This document shows positions 34,867 through 43,069 of a stretch of DNA of 64,000 nucleotides, in pieces (the stretch's first letter is position 1; every line of letters starts with the position of its first letter). The translations under genes and the position numbers were made by a program. Source of the stretch: Candidatus Heritagella gallinarum. Lineage in GTDB: Bacteria; Bacillota; Clostridia; Oscillospirales; Acutalibacteraceae. The stretch spans positions 1 through 64,000 of the forward strand of contig CAJFNK010000063.1 in NCBI GenBank assembly GCA_904394685.1, in the 5' to 3' direction. The notes under the pieces are model-generated. The model had not been told where the DNA came from. It did not search any database and saw only the letters and a program-made list of their open reading frames with translations.

Positions 34867-37056
34867 TTACAGTTCGGCCTTATTTGCCGGCACCTTGGGT
34901 GCCTCCACTTTTGGCGCCCCTTTCATCGTCAGGGAAATCCTGCCCTTTTTACTGTCTACCGAAAGCACCCATACGGTCACGATATCGCCGACTTTCAGCA
35001 CCTCGCCGGGATGTTTGATAAACTTGTTGCAGATCTGAGAAATATGCACCAGACCGTCCTGATGCACGCCGATATCCACAAATGCACCAAAGTCGATTAC
35101 ATTGCGAACGGTACCCTTCAGCTCCATGCCGGGCTTTAAATCCTCCAGCTTCATCACATCTGTGCGAAGCATGGGGGCGGGCAGAGCGTCACGGGGGTCA
35201 CGCCCTGGCTGCAACAGCTCCTTGACGATATCCCGAAGCGTCGGTTCGCCAATCCCCAGCTTTTGGGCAGTGTCAGAAAAGCCCATAGACTCCACCTTTT
35301 CACGAAGCCCGGAAAAATCAGCCCGGCCCTTAAGGCTATATCCTGCCAGCTCCAGCAGGGACTTGGCGGCGGCATAGGATTCCGGGTGTACCGCCGTGTG
35401 ATCGAGCACATTGTCGCTCTCGCTCACCCGCAAAAATCCGGCGCACTGCTCAAACGCTTTCGGCCCCAGCTTGGGTACCTTTTTCAGCTCCGCTCTGGAC
35501 TGAAACGCCCCGTTTTCCTCCCGGTATGCAACGATATTTTTAGAAACCGCTGCTGTAATGCCTGCCACCTTTTCGAGCAGGGAAGGCGAAGCTGTGTTCA
35601 AATCAACGCCCACATTATTCACACAGTCCTCTACCACGCCGCCCAGCGCCTCGGCCAGCCGCTTTTGCGGCATATCATGCTGGTATTGCCCCACACCGAT
35701 GGCCTTGGGGTCGATTTTTACCAGCTCGGCCAGCGGGTCCTGAAGCCGTCGGGCAATGGAAACAGCGCTGCGCAGGGTCAGGTCAAACTGGGGGAACTCC
35801 TCGGCTGCCAGCTTGGAAGCAGAATAGACCGAAGCGCCCGCCTCGCTGACCACCATGTAGGCCAGCTGGTGCTGCGGCAAAGAGGCGATCAGTTCCGCTG
35901 TAAAAATCTCGGTTTCCTTAGAGGCGGTGCCGTTTCCAATGGCGATGATATCCACCCCGTATTGGGTAATCAACCGGGTGAGAAATTCTTTTGCCTGTTC
36001 TTTCTGCCGCTGGGAATGGGTGAGATACACCACCCCGGTATCGAGCACCCGGCCGGTAGGGTCTACCACTGCCACTTTGCATCCGGTACGATAGCCGGGG
36101 TCCAGTCCGATGGCCGTTTTTCCCTTTACCGGCGGCTGCATCAGCAGCTGGCGCAGGTTGACGGAGAACACCTTGATAGCGGATTCTGCCGCATCCTCGG
36201 TGAGGGATGACCGGATTTCCCGCTCGATCGCCGGGAAAATCAAGCGGCTGTATGCGTCCTGTGCCGCTGCCCGCACCGTTTCGGTGCAGGGGGAGCCCTC
36301 TTTGACACCAGCGCTCTCCACAATCCGCACGCCACGGTCATCCTCCAGCTGAATCGAAACTTTCAAAAAGCCTTCCCGCTCGCCACGGTCAATGGCCAGC
36401 ACACGATGGCCTGCCACTGCTTTTACCGGCTGGCTGAACTCATAATAAGGCTCATATACCGATTCCTCGTCTTTGGCTTTTTTAGAAACCAGCAAGCCGT
36501 TGGCGGTAACCACCACACGCAGGCGGCGGCGAACCGACGCATCGTCGGAAAAACGCTCTGCCAAAATATCCTGCGCCCCGGCCACTGCCTGCTCTGGGGT
36601 TTCCACGCCTTTTTCCAAATCGACATAAGCCTGTGCCATCTCCAAAGGAGAGGGGCTGTTTTTCTCCTGCAAAAAAATAGCTTCTGCCAGCGGCTCCAAT
36701 CCCTTTTCCTTTGCCACCGACGCACGGGTTTTGCGTTTGGGGCGATAGGGGCGGTAGAGGTCATCGATCTCCGAGAGAGTAGAGGCCTGGTCGAGCGCTG
36801 CCGAAAGCTCCGGCGTCAATGCGCCCAGCCCTTCGATCAGGCTGCGAACCTCCTCCCGGCGTTTTTCCAGATTCCGCAGGGATTCCAGCTTTTCCGAAAG
36901 GGCACGGATGGTCTGATCGTCCAGAGAGCCGTGCGCCTCTTTGCGGTATCGGGCGATAAAGGGGATGGTGTTTCCCTCATCCAGCAGCTGGATTACCTTT
37001 TCCACCTGCCAGTTCTGTAACGAAAATTGAGAAGCCAAAACAGAAGTAAAATCCAT
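34867..37056 (-). CDS. tex: Tex family RNA-binding transcription accessory protein
   Basis: 729 residues, normal for Tex (B. subtilis YdcI). Domain order: N-terminal helical Tex_N (IARYRKEAHGSLDDQTIRALSE), a YqgF/RuvX-like RNase H fold (GLDPGYRTGCKVAVVDPTG), tandem helix-hairpin-helix (VNNVGVDLNTASPSLLEKVAG; LKKVPKLGPKAFEQCAGFLR), and a C-terminal S1 RNA-binding domain (GTVRNVIDFGAFVDIGVHQDG). Binds nucleic acid and affects transcription in the family. The ATG follows AAAGGATG. Stands alone on this strand. Confidence 0.95.
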   Translation of the reverse strand: MDFTSVLASQFSLQNWQVEKVIQLLDEGNTIPFIARYRKEAHGSLDDQTIRALSEKLESLRNLEKRREEVRSLIEGLGALTPELSAALDQASTLSEIDDLYRPYRPKRKTRASVAKEKGLEPLAEAIFLQEKNSPSPLEMAQAYVDLEKGVETPEQAVAGAQDILAERFSDDASVRRRLRVVVTANGLLVSKKAKDEESVYEPYYEFSQPVKAVAGHRVLAIDRGEREGFLKVSIQLEDDRGVRIVESAGVKEGSPCTETVRAAAQDAYSRLIFPAIEREIRSSLTEDAAESAIKVFSVNLRQLLMQPPVKGKTAIGLDPGYRTGCKVAVVDPTGRVLDTGVVYLTHSQRQKEQAKEFLTRLITQYGVDIIAIGNGTASKETEIFTAELIASLPQHQLAYMVVSEAGASVYSASKLAAEEFPQFDLTLRSAVSIARRLQDPLAELVKIDPKAIGVGQYQHDMPQKRLAEALGGVVEDCVNNVGVDLNTASPSLLEKVAGITAAVSKNIVAYREENGAFQSRAELKKVPKLGPKAFEQCAGFLRVSESDNVLDHTAVHPESYAAAKSLLELAGYSLKGRADFSGLREKVESMGFSDTAQKLGIGEPTLRDIVKELLQPGRDPRDALPAPMLRTDVMKLEDLKPGMELKGTVRNVIDFGAFVDIGVHQDGLVHISQICNKFIKHPGEVLKVGDIVTVWVLSVDSKKGRISLTMKGAPKVEAPKVPANKAEL

Positions 37057-37145
37057 GATCTACATCCTTTCCAAAATTCCAGTATACGGATTCCAAAGGG
37101 GCTTACCCTCCAGACGCACACACAGGTGCGCCCCTGTAAAATGAT

Positions 37146-37559
37146 TTATTCCAATGAATCCACCACATAGAGGTCGATATCTATTTTTGTGCGGGTAGCG
37201 TGACAGAAATCCATAATATCCAAAGTCGGAGCCAGACAGGGCGTGCTTTCCCCCGGAAAAACAGTGGGGACGACTTCCAGATAGAACACCACATCGTTTT
37301 CCTTTCGGATACGGTTCAGCAAATCGACTTTTCCCCACAATTCCTTTAGGGTTTTCTTCATTTGATGTTCTACATACACGTCATATTTTTCACAAAGCCC
37401 TGTTTTCCAGCATGCAAAATCAAACCGGCTGCCATTTGCTCTCAGGTCTCCGATTTTCCAAGATTCAAACGGCTCGATTCCCAATAAGTGCGTAACGGCA
37501 TCCGGGTCAAAATCGCCCACGATCTTAAAATAGGTATAACATTCGTTTCGAGCTTTCAT
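37146..37559 (-). CDS. DUF4279 family protein
   Basis: 137-residue soluble protein. The start NECYTYFKIVGDFDPDAVTHLLGIEP and later ESWKIGDLRANGSRFDFACW match the DUF4279 pattern (a short alpha/beta domain often seen in immunity-like or accessory contexts). No catalytic motif; no toxin gene is next to it. The ATG follows AAAGGA. It may be cotranscribed with the DUF1624 gene 26 bp upstream. Confidence 0.7.
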   Translation of the reverse strand: MKARNECYTYFKIVGDFDPDAVTHLLGIEPFESWKIGDLRANGSRFDFACWKTGLCEKYDVYVEHQMKKTLKELWGKVDLLNRIRKENDVVFYLEVVPTVFPGESTPCLAPTLDIMDFCHATRTKIDIDLYVVDSLE

Positions 37560-37584
37560 ACACGCTTCCTTTCTGCACTGCTGC

Positions 37585-38346
37585 TTATTTCATCAACCCT
37601 ATTATCCATTCAATTGCCGTGCAGACGCCTACAATCACCGGCTGGTGGATAATATAGAGAACCAGCGCATGACGTCCCATCCACGACAGCGGGGGAATCC
37701 GGGAGGGATACATCCATCGGGGAAATCTGCCCTGTGCCGCCCAACGCCCCAGAAAAGTGCCTGCCGCAAACACAAACGCCCAGGGGAGCAGGGGGAAGTA
37801 ATCGGAAGAAAAGAACTCGCTGTTATGAAATCCCAGCGTCGACAGCCAGTTGGTCTGATACAGCATGTCCGGCAAAGGAATCGAAAACACAACTATCCCG
37901 GAAGACACCTGCATGGTGGCCAGATATAAAACCACGCTGAGAACCAGCCCAGCCACCAGCGGAATCTTTTCCTGCAAGGGGCGCAGCAGTCCAAAAAGAA
38001 TCATGCAAATGGAGAGAAAGTGCAGGATTCCAAACACGATTACCTGATCGGGCACCGCCAGAAACGTGACTAAACTCACCGCCAGGGCGATGGCCAGCAG
38101 TTTTATGCCACGAAGGAGATTTGAGTGCGAGAGGTTGGAAGAAATCCCGGAAATCAGGATAAACAACCCGGCAAAAAACGGCTCTGCCGGCATAAAAAAC
38201 CGCAGAAGCGCCATTCCCCACTGGAGTTGAAACAAATACGCCAGCGAATAAAACCCGTGATAAAAAATCATACATAAAACCGCAAATCCCCGAATTTCGT
38301 CCATCAAATGGATTCTCTCCGGCTTGTGTGTTGTCAGCTGTTCCAA
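37585..38346 (-). CDS. DUF1624/HGSNAT-like multi-pass membrane acyltransferase
   Basis: About 253 residues with seven or eight hydrophobic helices. RIHLMDEIRGFAVLCMIFYHG near the N-terminus is the PF07786 (heparan-alpha-glucosaminide N-acetyltransferase catalytic domain) signature, with Asp/Arg and a histidine; HALVLYIIHQPVI near the end is typical of the same family. It probably transfers acyl groups to an extracytoplasmic glycan; substrate unknown. The start is uncertain: TTG 38346 is used; the frame extends to 38424, but a likely promoter (TATATCAT, about 38395) lies inside that stretch. Confidence 0.7.
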   Translation of the reverse strand: MEQLTTHKPERIHLMDEIRGFAVLCMIFYHGFYSLAYLFQLQWGMALLRFFMPAEPFFAGLFILISGISSNLSHSNLLRGIKLLAIALAVSLVTFLAVPDQVIVFGILHFLSICMILFGLLRPLQEKIPLVAGLVLSVVLYLATMQVSSGIVVFSIPLPDMLYQTNWLSTLGFHNSEFFSSDYFPLLPWAFVFAAGTFLGRWAAQGRFPRWMYPSRIPPLSWMGRHALVLYIIHQPVIVGVCTAIEWIIGLMK

Positions 38347-38487
38347 AAAAGCACCCGCTTTCCCTTCCGCCCTTTTTCCGATGCGGAAAATATGATATAC
38401 TGGAAAACAGAATCTCCTAAACAATAGAAAATCCTATCTTTTGGGATTCCATTATAACACGGAGCTTTTTCCCTTTCAACGAAGGTT

Positions 38488-38516
38488 TTGACGAGAAGCA
38501 ATTTCTAAAGTAGAAA
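38488..38516 (+). promoter_or_regulatory. Promoter of the HAD phosphatase gene, with overlapping palindrome
   Basis: -35 TTGACG (38488-38493), 17-bp spacer, -10 TAGAAA (38511-38516). ATTTCTA-AAG-TAGAAAT (38501-38517) is a perfect palindrome covering the spacer end and -10, a possible operator. Confidence 0.45.
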
Positions 38517-38554
38517 TGATATCTGAATCAGAAGTTCTATCTGGAGCGTGAATT

Positions 38555-39205
38555 ATGAAAGACTATCAACTGGTTTTGTTCGATCTTGACGGCACCCTCA
38601 CCGCCTCCCATCCCGGTATTCTCCGGTGTGTTCGGGATACGCTTAAAAAGCAGGGGTACCCTGTGCCGGAAATGGATGTGCTGCGAAAGTTTATCGGCCC
38701 GCCCTTAAAAGTGAGCCTGGAAGAATTTTGCGGCATCACCGGAGAGGCAGCCGACCAATTTGTAACGGAATACCGCCTGCTGTATAACGCCCACGGTGTG
38801 TATGAGGCATCGGTGTTCGAGGGGCTGTTTCCAGTTTTGCAAACGCTCCGCAAAGCGGGATACCAGCTGGCAGTGGCTACTTCCAAGCCTCAAACGCCGG
38901 CAGAGCTAGTCACAAACCATTTTAAACTGACCCCCTGCTTTGATAAGGTCTGTGGTTCTTCAGAGGATGAAAAAGGCTCCAAGCTGCGAGTGATTCAAAA
39001 CGCCCTTTCGGCTTTTCACGCTGCCCCTGCCCGCACCCTGATGATCGGCGACACCCATTTTGACGCAGAAGGGGCGCAGCTGGCCGGTACTGATTTTCTG
39101 GGCGTTTTGTATGGCTATGGCACAGAAGAAGAAATGCGCCGGTTTGGCGGCCGCCATTTTGTCAAAACGCCTGAAGAAATCCAGCATTGGCTGTTGCAGG
39201 ACTGA
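38555..39205 (+). CDS. HAD family hydrolase (Gph/PpaX-like phosphatase)
   Basis: 216 residues of the HAD superfamily with cap subclass I. Motif I FDLDGTLTAS (nucleophile Asp), motif II VATSKPQTP, conserved Lys in the middle (GSSEDEKGSKL), motif IV MIGDTHFDAEGA. It resembles phosphoglycolate phosphatase and pyrophosphatase PpaX; the substrate cannot be read from sequence. Single gene ending 96 bp before ychF, which has its own promoter. Confidence 0.88.
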   Translation: MKDYQLVLFDLDGTLTASHPGILRCVRDTLKKQGYPVPEMDVLRKFIGPPLKVSLEEFCGITGEAADQFVTEYRLLYNAHGVYEASVFEGLFPVLQTLRKAGYQLAVATSKPQTPAELVTNHFKLTPCFDKVCGSSEDEKGSKLRVIQNALSAFHAAPARTLMIGDTHFDAEGAQLAGTDFLGVLYGYGTEEEMRRFGGRHFVKTPEEIQHWLLQD

Positions 39206-39216
39206 GCCCGCAGCGG

Positions 39217-39245
39217 TTGCAGTTTCGCAGAAAAGAAAGTATAAT
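39217..39245 (+). promoter_or_regulatory. ychF promoter
   Basis: -35 TTGCAG (39217-39222), 17-bp spacer, -10 TATAAT (39240-39245). A small AGGGGA/TCCCTT hairpin with a T-run follows at about 39261-39280. Confidence 0.65.
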
Positions 39246-39280
39246 ATACATCAGAAAACAAGGGGAGTGATCCCTTTTTT

Positions 39281-39301
39281 ATGAAAGGTCGGTTATTGTA
39301 A
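39281..39301 (+). CDS. Six-codon leader ORF directly abutting ychF
   Basis: ATG AAA GGT CGG TTA TTG TAA encodes MKGRLL and stops exactly one base before the ychF ATG (TAA|ATG). It follows a G-rich element (AAGGGGAGTGA) at 12-13 nt. ychF itself lacks a well-placed Shine-Dalgarno, so the leader could deliver ribosomes to it. Translation is not demonstrated. Confidence 0.35.
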   Translation: MKGRLL

Positions 39302-40396
39302 ATGAAATTAGGTATCGTCGGCTTGCCCAACGTGGGCAAGAGTACCCTGTTTAACGCCATTACCAACGCAGGCGCACAGTCTGCCAACTATCCCTTCTGC
39401 ACCATTGAGCCCAACGTGGGCGTGGTGGCAGTTCCGGATAAACGCCTCGATAAACTGGCAGAAATGTATGAGCCGGAAAAATACACCCCCGCTACCATTG
39501 AGTTCGTAGATATTGCCGGTCTGGTAAAGGGCGCTTCTAAGGGTGAAGGTCTTGGAAACAAGTTCCTCTCCAATATCCGAGAGGTAGACGCCATTGTCCA
39601 TGTGGTTCGCTGCTTTGTGAACGATGATATCATCCATGTAGAAGGCAGCATCGACCCTGCACGGGATATTGAAACCATCAATCTGGAGCTGGTTCTCTCT
39701 GATATGGAAGTGCTAGACCGCCGTATCGACAAAACTCGCAAAATGCTCAAGGCCGATAAGAAATATCAGGAAGAACTGGATTTCTTTTTGCGGGTGCGGG
39801 AAGCTCTGGATGCCGGAAAATCCGCCCGCTCGGTGGAGTGCAGCGAAGAAGAAAAAGAGCTGCTGGCAACGGTATCTTTGCTCACCAACAAGCCGATTAT
39901 TTATGCCGCCAACATGAGCGAAGAAGATTTTAAAAACGGGGTGGAGAACAATCCCGGCTATCAGGCGGTAAAGAAAATTGCAGACGAGGAGCACGCCGCC
40001 GTGCTGCCCATCTGCGCTGAAATCGAAGCCGAAATTTCTGGGATGGACTGGGAAGAAAAGGAGCTGTTCCTTTCGGACATGGGGCTGGAAGAATCCGGCC
40101 TTGACCGTTTGATTAATGCCTGCTATTCTCTGTTGGGATTGATTTCCTATCTGACCGCTGGAAAACCAGAAGTCAGAGCCTGGACGATCACCAAAGGCAC
40201 CAAGGCGCCTCAGGCCGCCGGTAAAATCCACACCGATTTTGAGCGTGGATTTATCCGTGCGGAAGTAATTGCCTTTGATGACCTGATGGCCTGTGGCTCT
40301 ATGACGGCCGCCAAAGAAAAAGGCCTTGTCCGCAGCGAAGGCAAAGAATATGTGATGCAGGATGGCGATATCGTCCTGTTCCGCTTCAACGTATAA
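39302..40396 (+). CDS. ychF: Redox-regulated ATPase YchF (OLA1 family)
   Basis: 364-residue Obg-related P-loop NTPase that prefers ATP. G1 [16 protein letters not shown]2 region [13 protein letters not shown]3 [18 protein letters not shown], and the NxxE-type G4 (YAANMSEED) that replaces NKxD; C-terminal TGS domain [16 protein letters not shown]...[13 protein letters not shown]. Cytoplasmic, associates with ribosomes in the family. Its own promoter is at 39217; a hairpin follows at 40415. Confidence 0.96.
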   Translation: MKLGIVGLPNVGKSTLFNAITNAGAQSANYPFCTIEPNVGVVAVPDKRLDKLAEMYEPEKYTPATIEFVDIAGLVKGASKGEGLGNKFLSNIREVDAIVHVVRCFVNDDIIHVEGSIDPARDIETINLELVLSDMEVLDRRIDKTRKMLKADKKYQEELDFFLRVREALDAGKSARSVECSEEEKELLATVSLLTNKPIIYAANMSEEDFKNGVENNPGYQAVKKIADEEHAAVLPICAEIEAEISGMDWEEKELFLSDMGLEESGLDRLINACYSLLGLISYLTAGKPEVRAWTITKGTKAPQAAGKIHTDFERGFIRAEVIAFDDLMACGSMTAAKEKGLVRSEGKEYVMQDGDIVLFRFNV

Positions 40397-40414
40397 TACA
40401 TCTCTGTATATCAC

Positions 40415-40452
40415 AAAGCCCCCACTTGGAAAAACTTCCGAGTGGGGGCTTT
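40415..40452 (+). terminator. Hairpin after ychF
   Basis: Perfect 12-bp stem AAAGCCCCCACT (40415-40426) with AGTGGGGGCTTT (40441-40452). Only a short T-run follows, inside the stem, so termination strength is uncertain. Confidence 0.65.
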
Positions 40453-40456
40453 GCAG

Positions 40457-40472
40457 CGTTTCCCGTGAAACA
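40457..40472. promoter_or_regulatory. Degenerate parS-like site after ychF
   Basis: The 16-mer CGTTTCCCGTGAAACA matches the parS consensus at 14 of 16 positions. Its left half (TTTCCCG) also resembles the B. subtilis Noc site. It lies in a gap between genes, 12 kb from the predicted origin. Confidence 0.4.
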
Positions 40473-40539
40473 CTCACATATTTCCCTGCGGCGATTCATA
40501 AACTGAAAGAAGCAAGTATCGCCTAAAGGAGGAACCGCC

Positions 40540-41442
40540 TTGTATGATTCTCAACGTGTAACACGGGAAGCGCAGCAGCTGGCAAGCCGGTATGAAATCT
40601 GCCGTCTTTCTGAGATAGGGAAAAGCTGGTGTGGACGTTCGATTTCCATGCTGCAAATCGGAAAAGGAAGCCGCCCGGTTTTATACGCCGGAGCGTTTCA
40701 CGGCATGGAATGGATTACCGCCCCATTACTGCTCCATTTTTGCCGCAGGCTCTGTCAGGCATGGGAAAGCGGACTCACGGTATACCGTCTTCCTATCCGG
40801 CCGCTGCTGGAAGAAATCACTCTTTTTTGTATCCCCATGGTCAACCCGGACGGAGTGGAAATCTGCCTGCACGGCCCCGCATCCGCCGGGGAATATGCAG
40901 CCGCTATCAAAAAATCAGGACAACAGGCCAGATGGCAGGCAAACGCCAGAGGCGTAGACATCAACCATAACTTTGATGCAGGCTGGAAAAAGCTGCGTCA
41001 GCTGGAAATTGAATCGGGCATCACCGGCCCCGGCCCCACCCGATATGGCGGGGACTTTCCCGGAAGCGAACGGGAAACGACCGCTCTTATCTCCCTATGC
41101 CGTCAGGTTCCTTTTTCTCTGGTGATGGCATTTCACAGCCAGGGGGAGGAAATCTACTGGCAGTATGGAGAGCATACCCCAGCTATTTCGCACACGTTAG
41201 CCAATACTTTTTCGATGGTATCGGGCTATCGGGTGGCACATCCCGAGCCTATTGCTTCTATGGGCGGATTTAAAGACTGGTTTATCGAAACCTTCCACCG
41301 TCCCGGCTTTACGATTGAAGTGGGGAAAGGGCGAAACCCGCTGCCATTTGGACAGCTGCCCGCCATTGAATCCAAAGTGTTCCCGATTATGGCGTGCGGC
41401 CTGACAGACTGGAAAAAACATCAAATTGGGGGTTCTTTGTAG
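40540..41442 (+). CDS. M14 family zinc carboxypeptidase (gamma-D-glutamyl-diamino acid peptidase type)
   Basis: 300-residue M14 peptidase without a signal peptide. Zinc ligands are in GAFHGMEWITAP (H-x-x-E) and the later His in MAFHSQGEEIYW; PMVNPDGVE, ARGVDINHNFD and catalytic Glu in FTIEVGKG complete the site. Cytoplasmic relatives (ENP1 type) cut murein peptides, probably in recycling or sporulation; that is inference. The start is TTG with AAAGGAGG 7 nt upstream. Confidence 0.85.
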   Translation: MYDSQRVTREAQQLASRYEICRLSEIGKSWCGRSISMLQIGKGSRPVLYAGAFHGMEWITAPLLLHFCRRLCQAWESGLTVYRLPIRPLLEEITLFCIPMVNPDGVEICLHGPASAGEYAAAIKKSGQQARWQANARGVDINHNFDAGWKKLRQLEIESGITGPGPTRYGGDFPGSERETTALISLCRQVPFSLVMAFHSQGEEIYWQYGEHTPAISHTLANTFSMVSGYRVAHPEPIASMGGFKDWFIETFHRPGFTIEVGKGRNPLPFGQLPAIESKVFPIMACGLTDWKKHQIGGSL

Positions 41443-41495
41443 CATCACCTTTCCGTTTTAGAAACGTCAGGCGGCTTCCATTCATATTTCTGTTA

Positions 41496-41524
41496 TTGTA
41501 TCCTCTGTGTTTCTGTGGTATGAT
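41496..41524 (+). promoter_or_regulatory. Promoter of the 41557 lipoprotein gene
   Basis: -35 TTGTAT (41496-41501), 17-bp spacer ending TGG, -10 TATGAT (41519-41524): an extended -10 promoter like that of murD. Confidence 0.6.
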
Positions 41525-41556
41525 AAGGGGAAACTAACACAGAAAAGAGGATTTCC

Positions 41557-42276
41557 ATGAAAATACAGAAAAAACTGCTGCTGGGCCTGTTGTGTCTGGC
41601 GGTTTTGCTCCCGGCTTTTCTCACCGGATGCGGACAACAAACAGAGACCCCCTCGTCATCGGAAGATTCAGCAGTTTCTCAGACGGAATCTACGGAATCT
41701 TCTGAAACTTCCTCTGCCCCCGGCAGCGACCTGAAAGACGATTCTTCCTCCTCTGGGGAGGACACCTCCTCAGCCAGTGAATCCTCCGGCGGACATAGCC
41801 AGATTTTGCCCGATATCAGCGCTGATGACCCGGAATTTGCCGTACTGTTTTCAGAAAATCCGCTGGATGCAGCATATTCCGTGGAATTGGAGGATGCCAC
41901 CAGCACAGGGAAAATGATCGGGATCATCAACAAGTACATTGACCTGTGGAAAGCGGAAATCGATGCCGCCTATAAATCTCTGATGGAAAAAACAAGCGGA
42001 GATGCCAAAGCCGCCATCCGAAAGGAACAGGAAGAATGGTTGGATGGACTGGATGAAGCGATTAAAAAAATCGAGGAAGAAGCACAGGGAGACGGCTCTG
42101 CACGTCAGCTGGAAATTGCAGCCCAGATCATGGCAAACTACCGGGCCAGAGCTGCCAGTTTGTATAGCCAGCTGTTTCAGATCGACCACACCGTTACTTT
42201 CCAATATAACGCACAACAGAAGCCGTCAGAGGAGTCCTCTGCTTCCAGCAGTACTTCCTCAGAACAAGAGCCGTAA
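41557..42276 (+). CDS. Ser-rich lipoprotein of unknown function
   Basis: 239 residues. A signal peptide ends in lipobox FLTGCG; then a low-complexity Ser/Glu/Thr/Asp linker of about 60 residues (QTESTESSETSSAPGS...), then a helical domain rich in Glu, Lys and Trp (KYIDLWKAEIDAAYKSLM; EEWLDGLDEAIKKIEEEA), and a second Ser/Glu tail. The helical middle resembles lysozyme-inhibitor LprI-like domains only loosely. Anchored on the outer face of the membrane. It converges on another lipoprotein gene, with a shared terminator between. Confidence 0.75.
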   Translation: MKIQKKLLLGLLCLAVLLPAFLTGCGQQTETPSSSEDSAVSQTESTESSETSSAPGSDLKDDSSSSGEDTSSASESSGGHSQILPDISADDPEFAVLFSENPLDAAYSVELEDATSTGKMIGIINKYIDLWKAEIDAAYKSLMEKTSGDAKAAIRKEQEEWLDGLDEAIKKIEEEAQGDGSARQLEIAAQIMANYRARAASLYSQLFQIDHTVTFQYNAQQKPSEESSASSSTSSEQEP

Positions 42277-42280
42277 TTTG

Positions 42281-42316
42281 AAAATTCCCACCCGTTTTTT
42301 AACAGGTGGGAATTTT
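42281..42316. terminator. Bidirectional terminator between two convergent lipoprotein genes
   Basis: Perfect 12-bp stem AAAATTCCCACC (42281-42292) with GGTGGGAATTTT (42305-42316), with A and T tracts at both ends. Confidence 0.85.
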
Positions 42317-42320
42317 ATTT

Positions 42321-42893
42321 TTATGATTCAAATGGTTGGTCTGAAACTGTAAGGGTAACAGCAACGCCTGTGTCACATTCTGACTTTTTAAAATTCTCCA
42401 TATCAATGGACTGAATCTGGTTTGCGTTTGTTCCCACCTTGACCCACAGAGGGATTTCTTTCTGTAAGGAAATGGAGGTCTTTTTATCGATTTTGGATTC
42501 GGTCAGTATCATGGATTTGTCAAAATCCGTATTCAATTCCGGATAGCGATATTCGCAATGCCCCGTTTCATCAACACCATATAACACACAGCTGGTTTCC
42601 GTTAATCCTACCGCAATTTTCTCTTTTACCCGCTCCGGTTCTCCTAAGACTTTTCCTTCTTCCTTCCACTGCCCGTCCCGGTACACCCACACAGACAGCT
42701 TTTGATATTTGGCGGACGGCTCATAGGAAATATCAAAAAATTGAATTTCATCATCAAACAGCTCCAAGACCTCCAGAGTTTCCTCCGAAAATTCACTCGG
42801 CTGAATGGACATTTCTTCGTCATTTGTTTCCGAACAAGCGGTCACGGACAAGGCCAATAACAGCGCAAGCAAAACAGAGATTGCCTTTTTCAT
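42321..42893 (-). CDS. Lipoprotein of unknown function
   Basis: 190 residues. The signal peptide MKKAISVLLALLLALSV ends in lipobox SVTACS. The mature part is acidic at first (ETNDEEMSIQPSEFSEET), then alternating beta-type segments (FFDISYEPSAKYQKLSVWVYRDG). No known domain. The ATG follows AAAGGAGG. It ends at the terminator shared with the convergent lipoprotein gene; the 176 bp upstream toward gyrA hold no gene. Confidence 0.7.
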   Translation of the reverse strand: MKKAISVLLALLLALSVTACSETNDEEMSIQPSEFSEETLEVLELFDDEIQFFDISYEPSAKYQKLSVWVYRDGQWKEEGKVLGEPERVKEKIAVGLTETSCVLYGVDETGHCEYRYPELNTDFDKSMILTESKIDKKTSISLQKEIPLWVKVGTNANQIQSIDMENFKKSECDTGVAVTLTVSDQPFES

Positions 42894-43069
42894 GATACCA
42901 TCCTCCTTTGCTGCAAAAACAATTCATAATACAATTATTTTACCATAAGCAAAATTCATTGTAAATCATTTCAATTCTTGCATTTTTATGATATTTACAT
43001 GTAAAGTAAAAACAAGAAAGCAAAATCGCCCTATGCCATTTCTTTTGGCACAGAGCGATTTTTACTATT

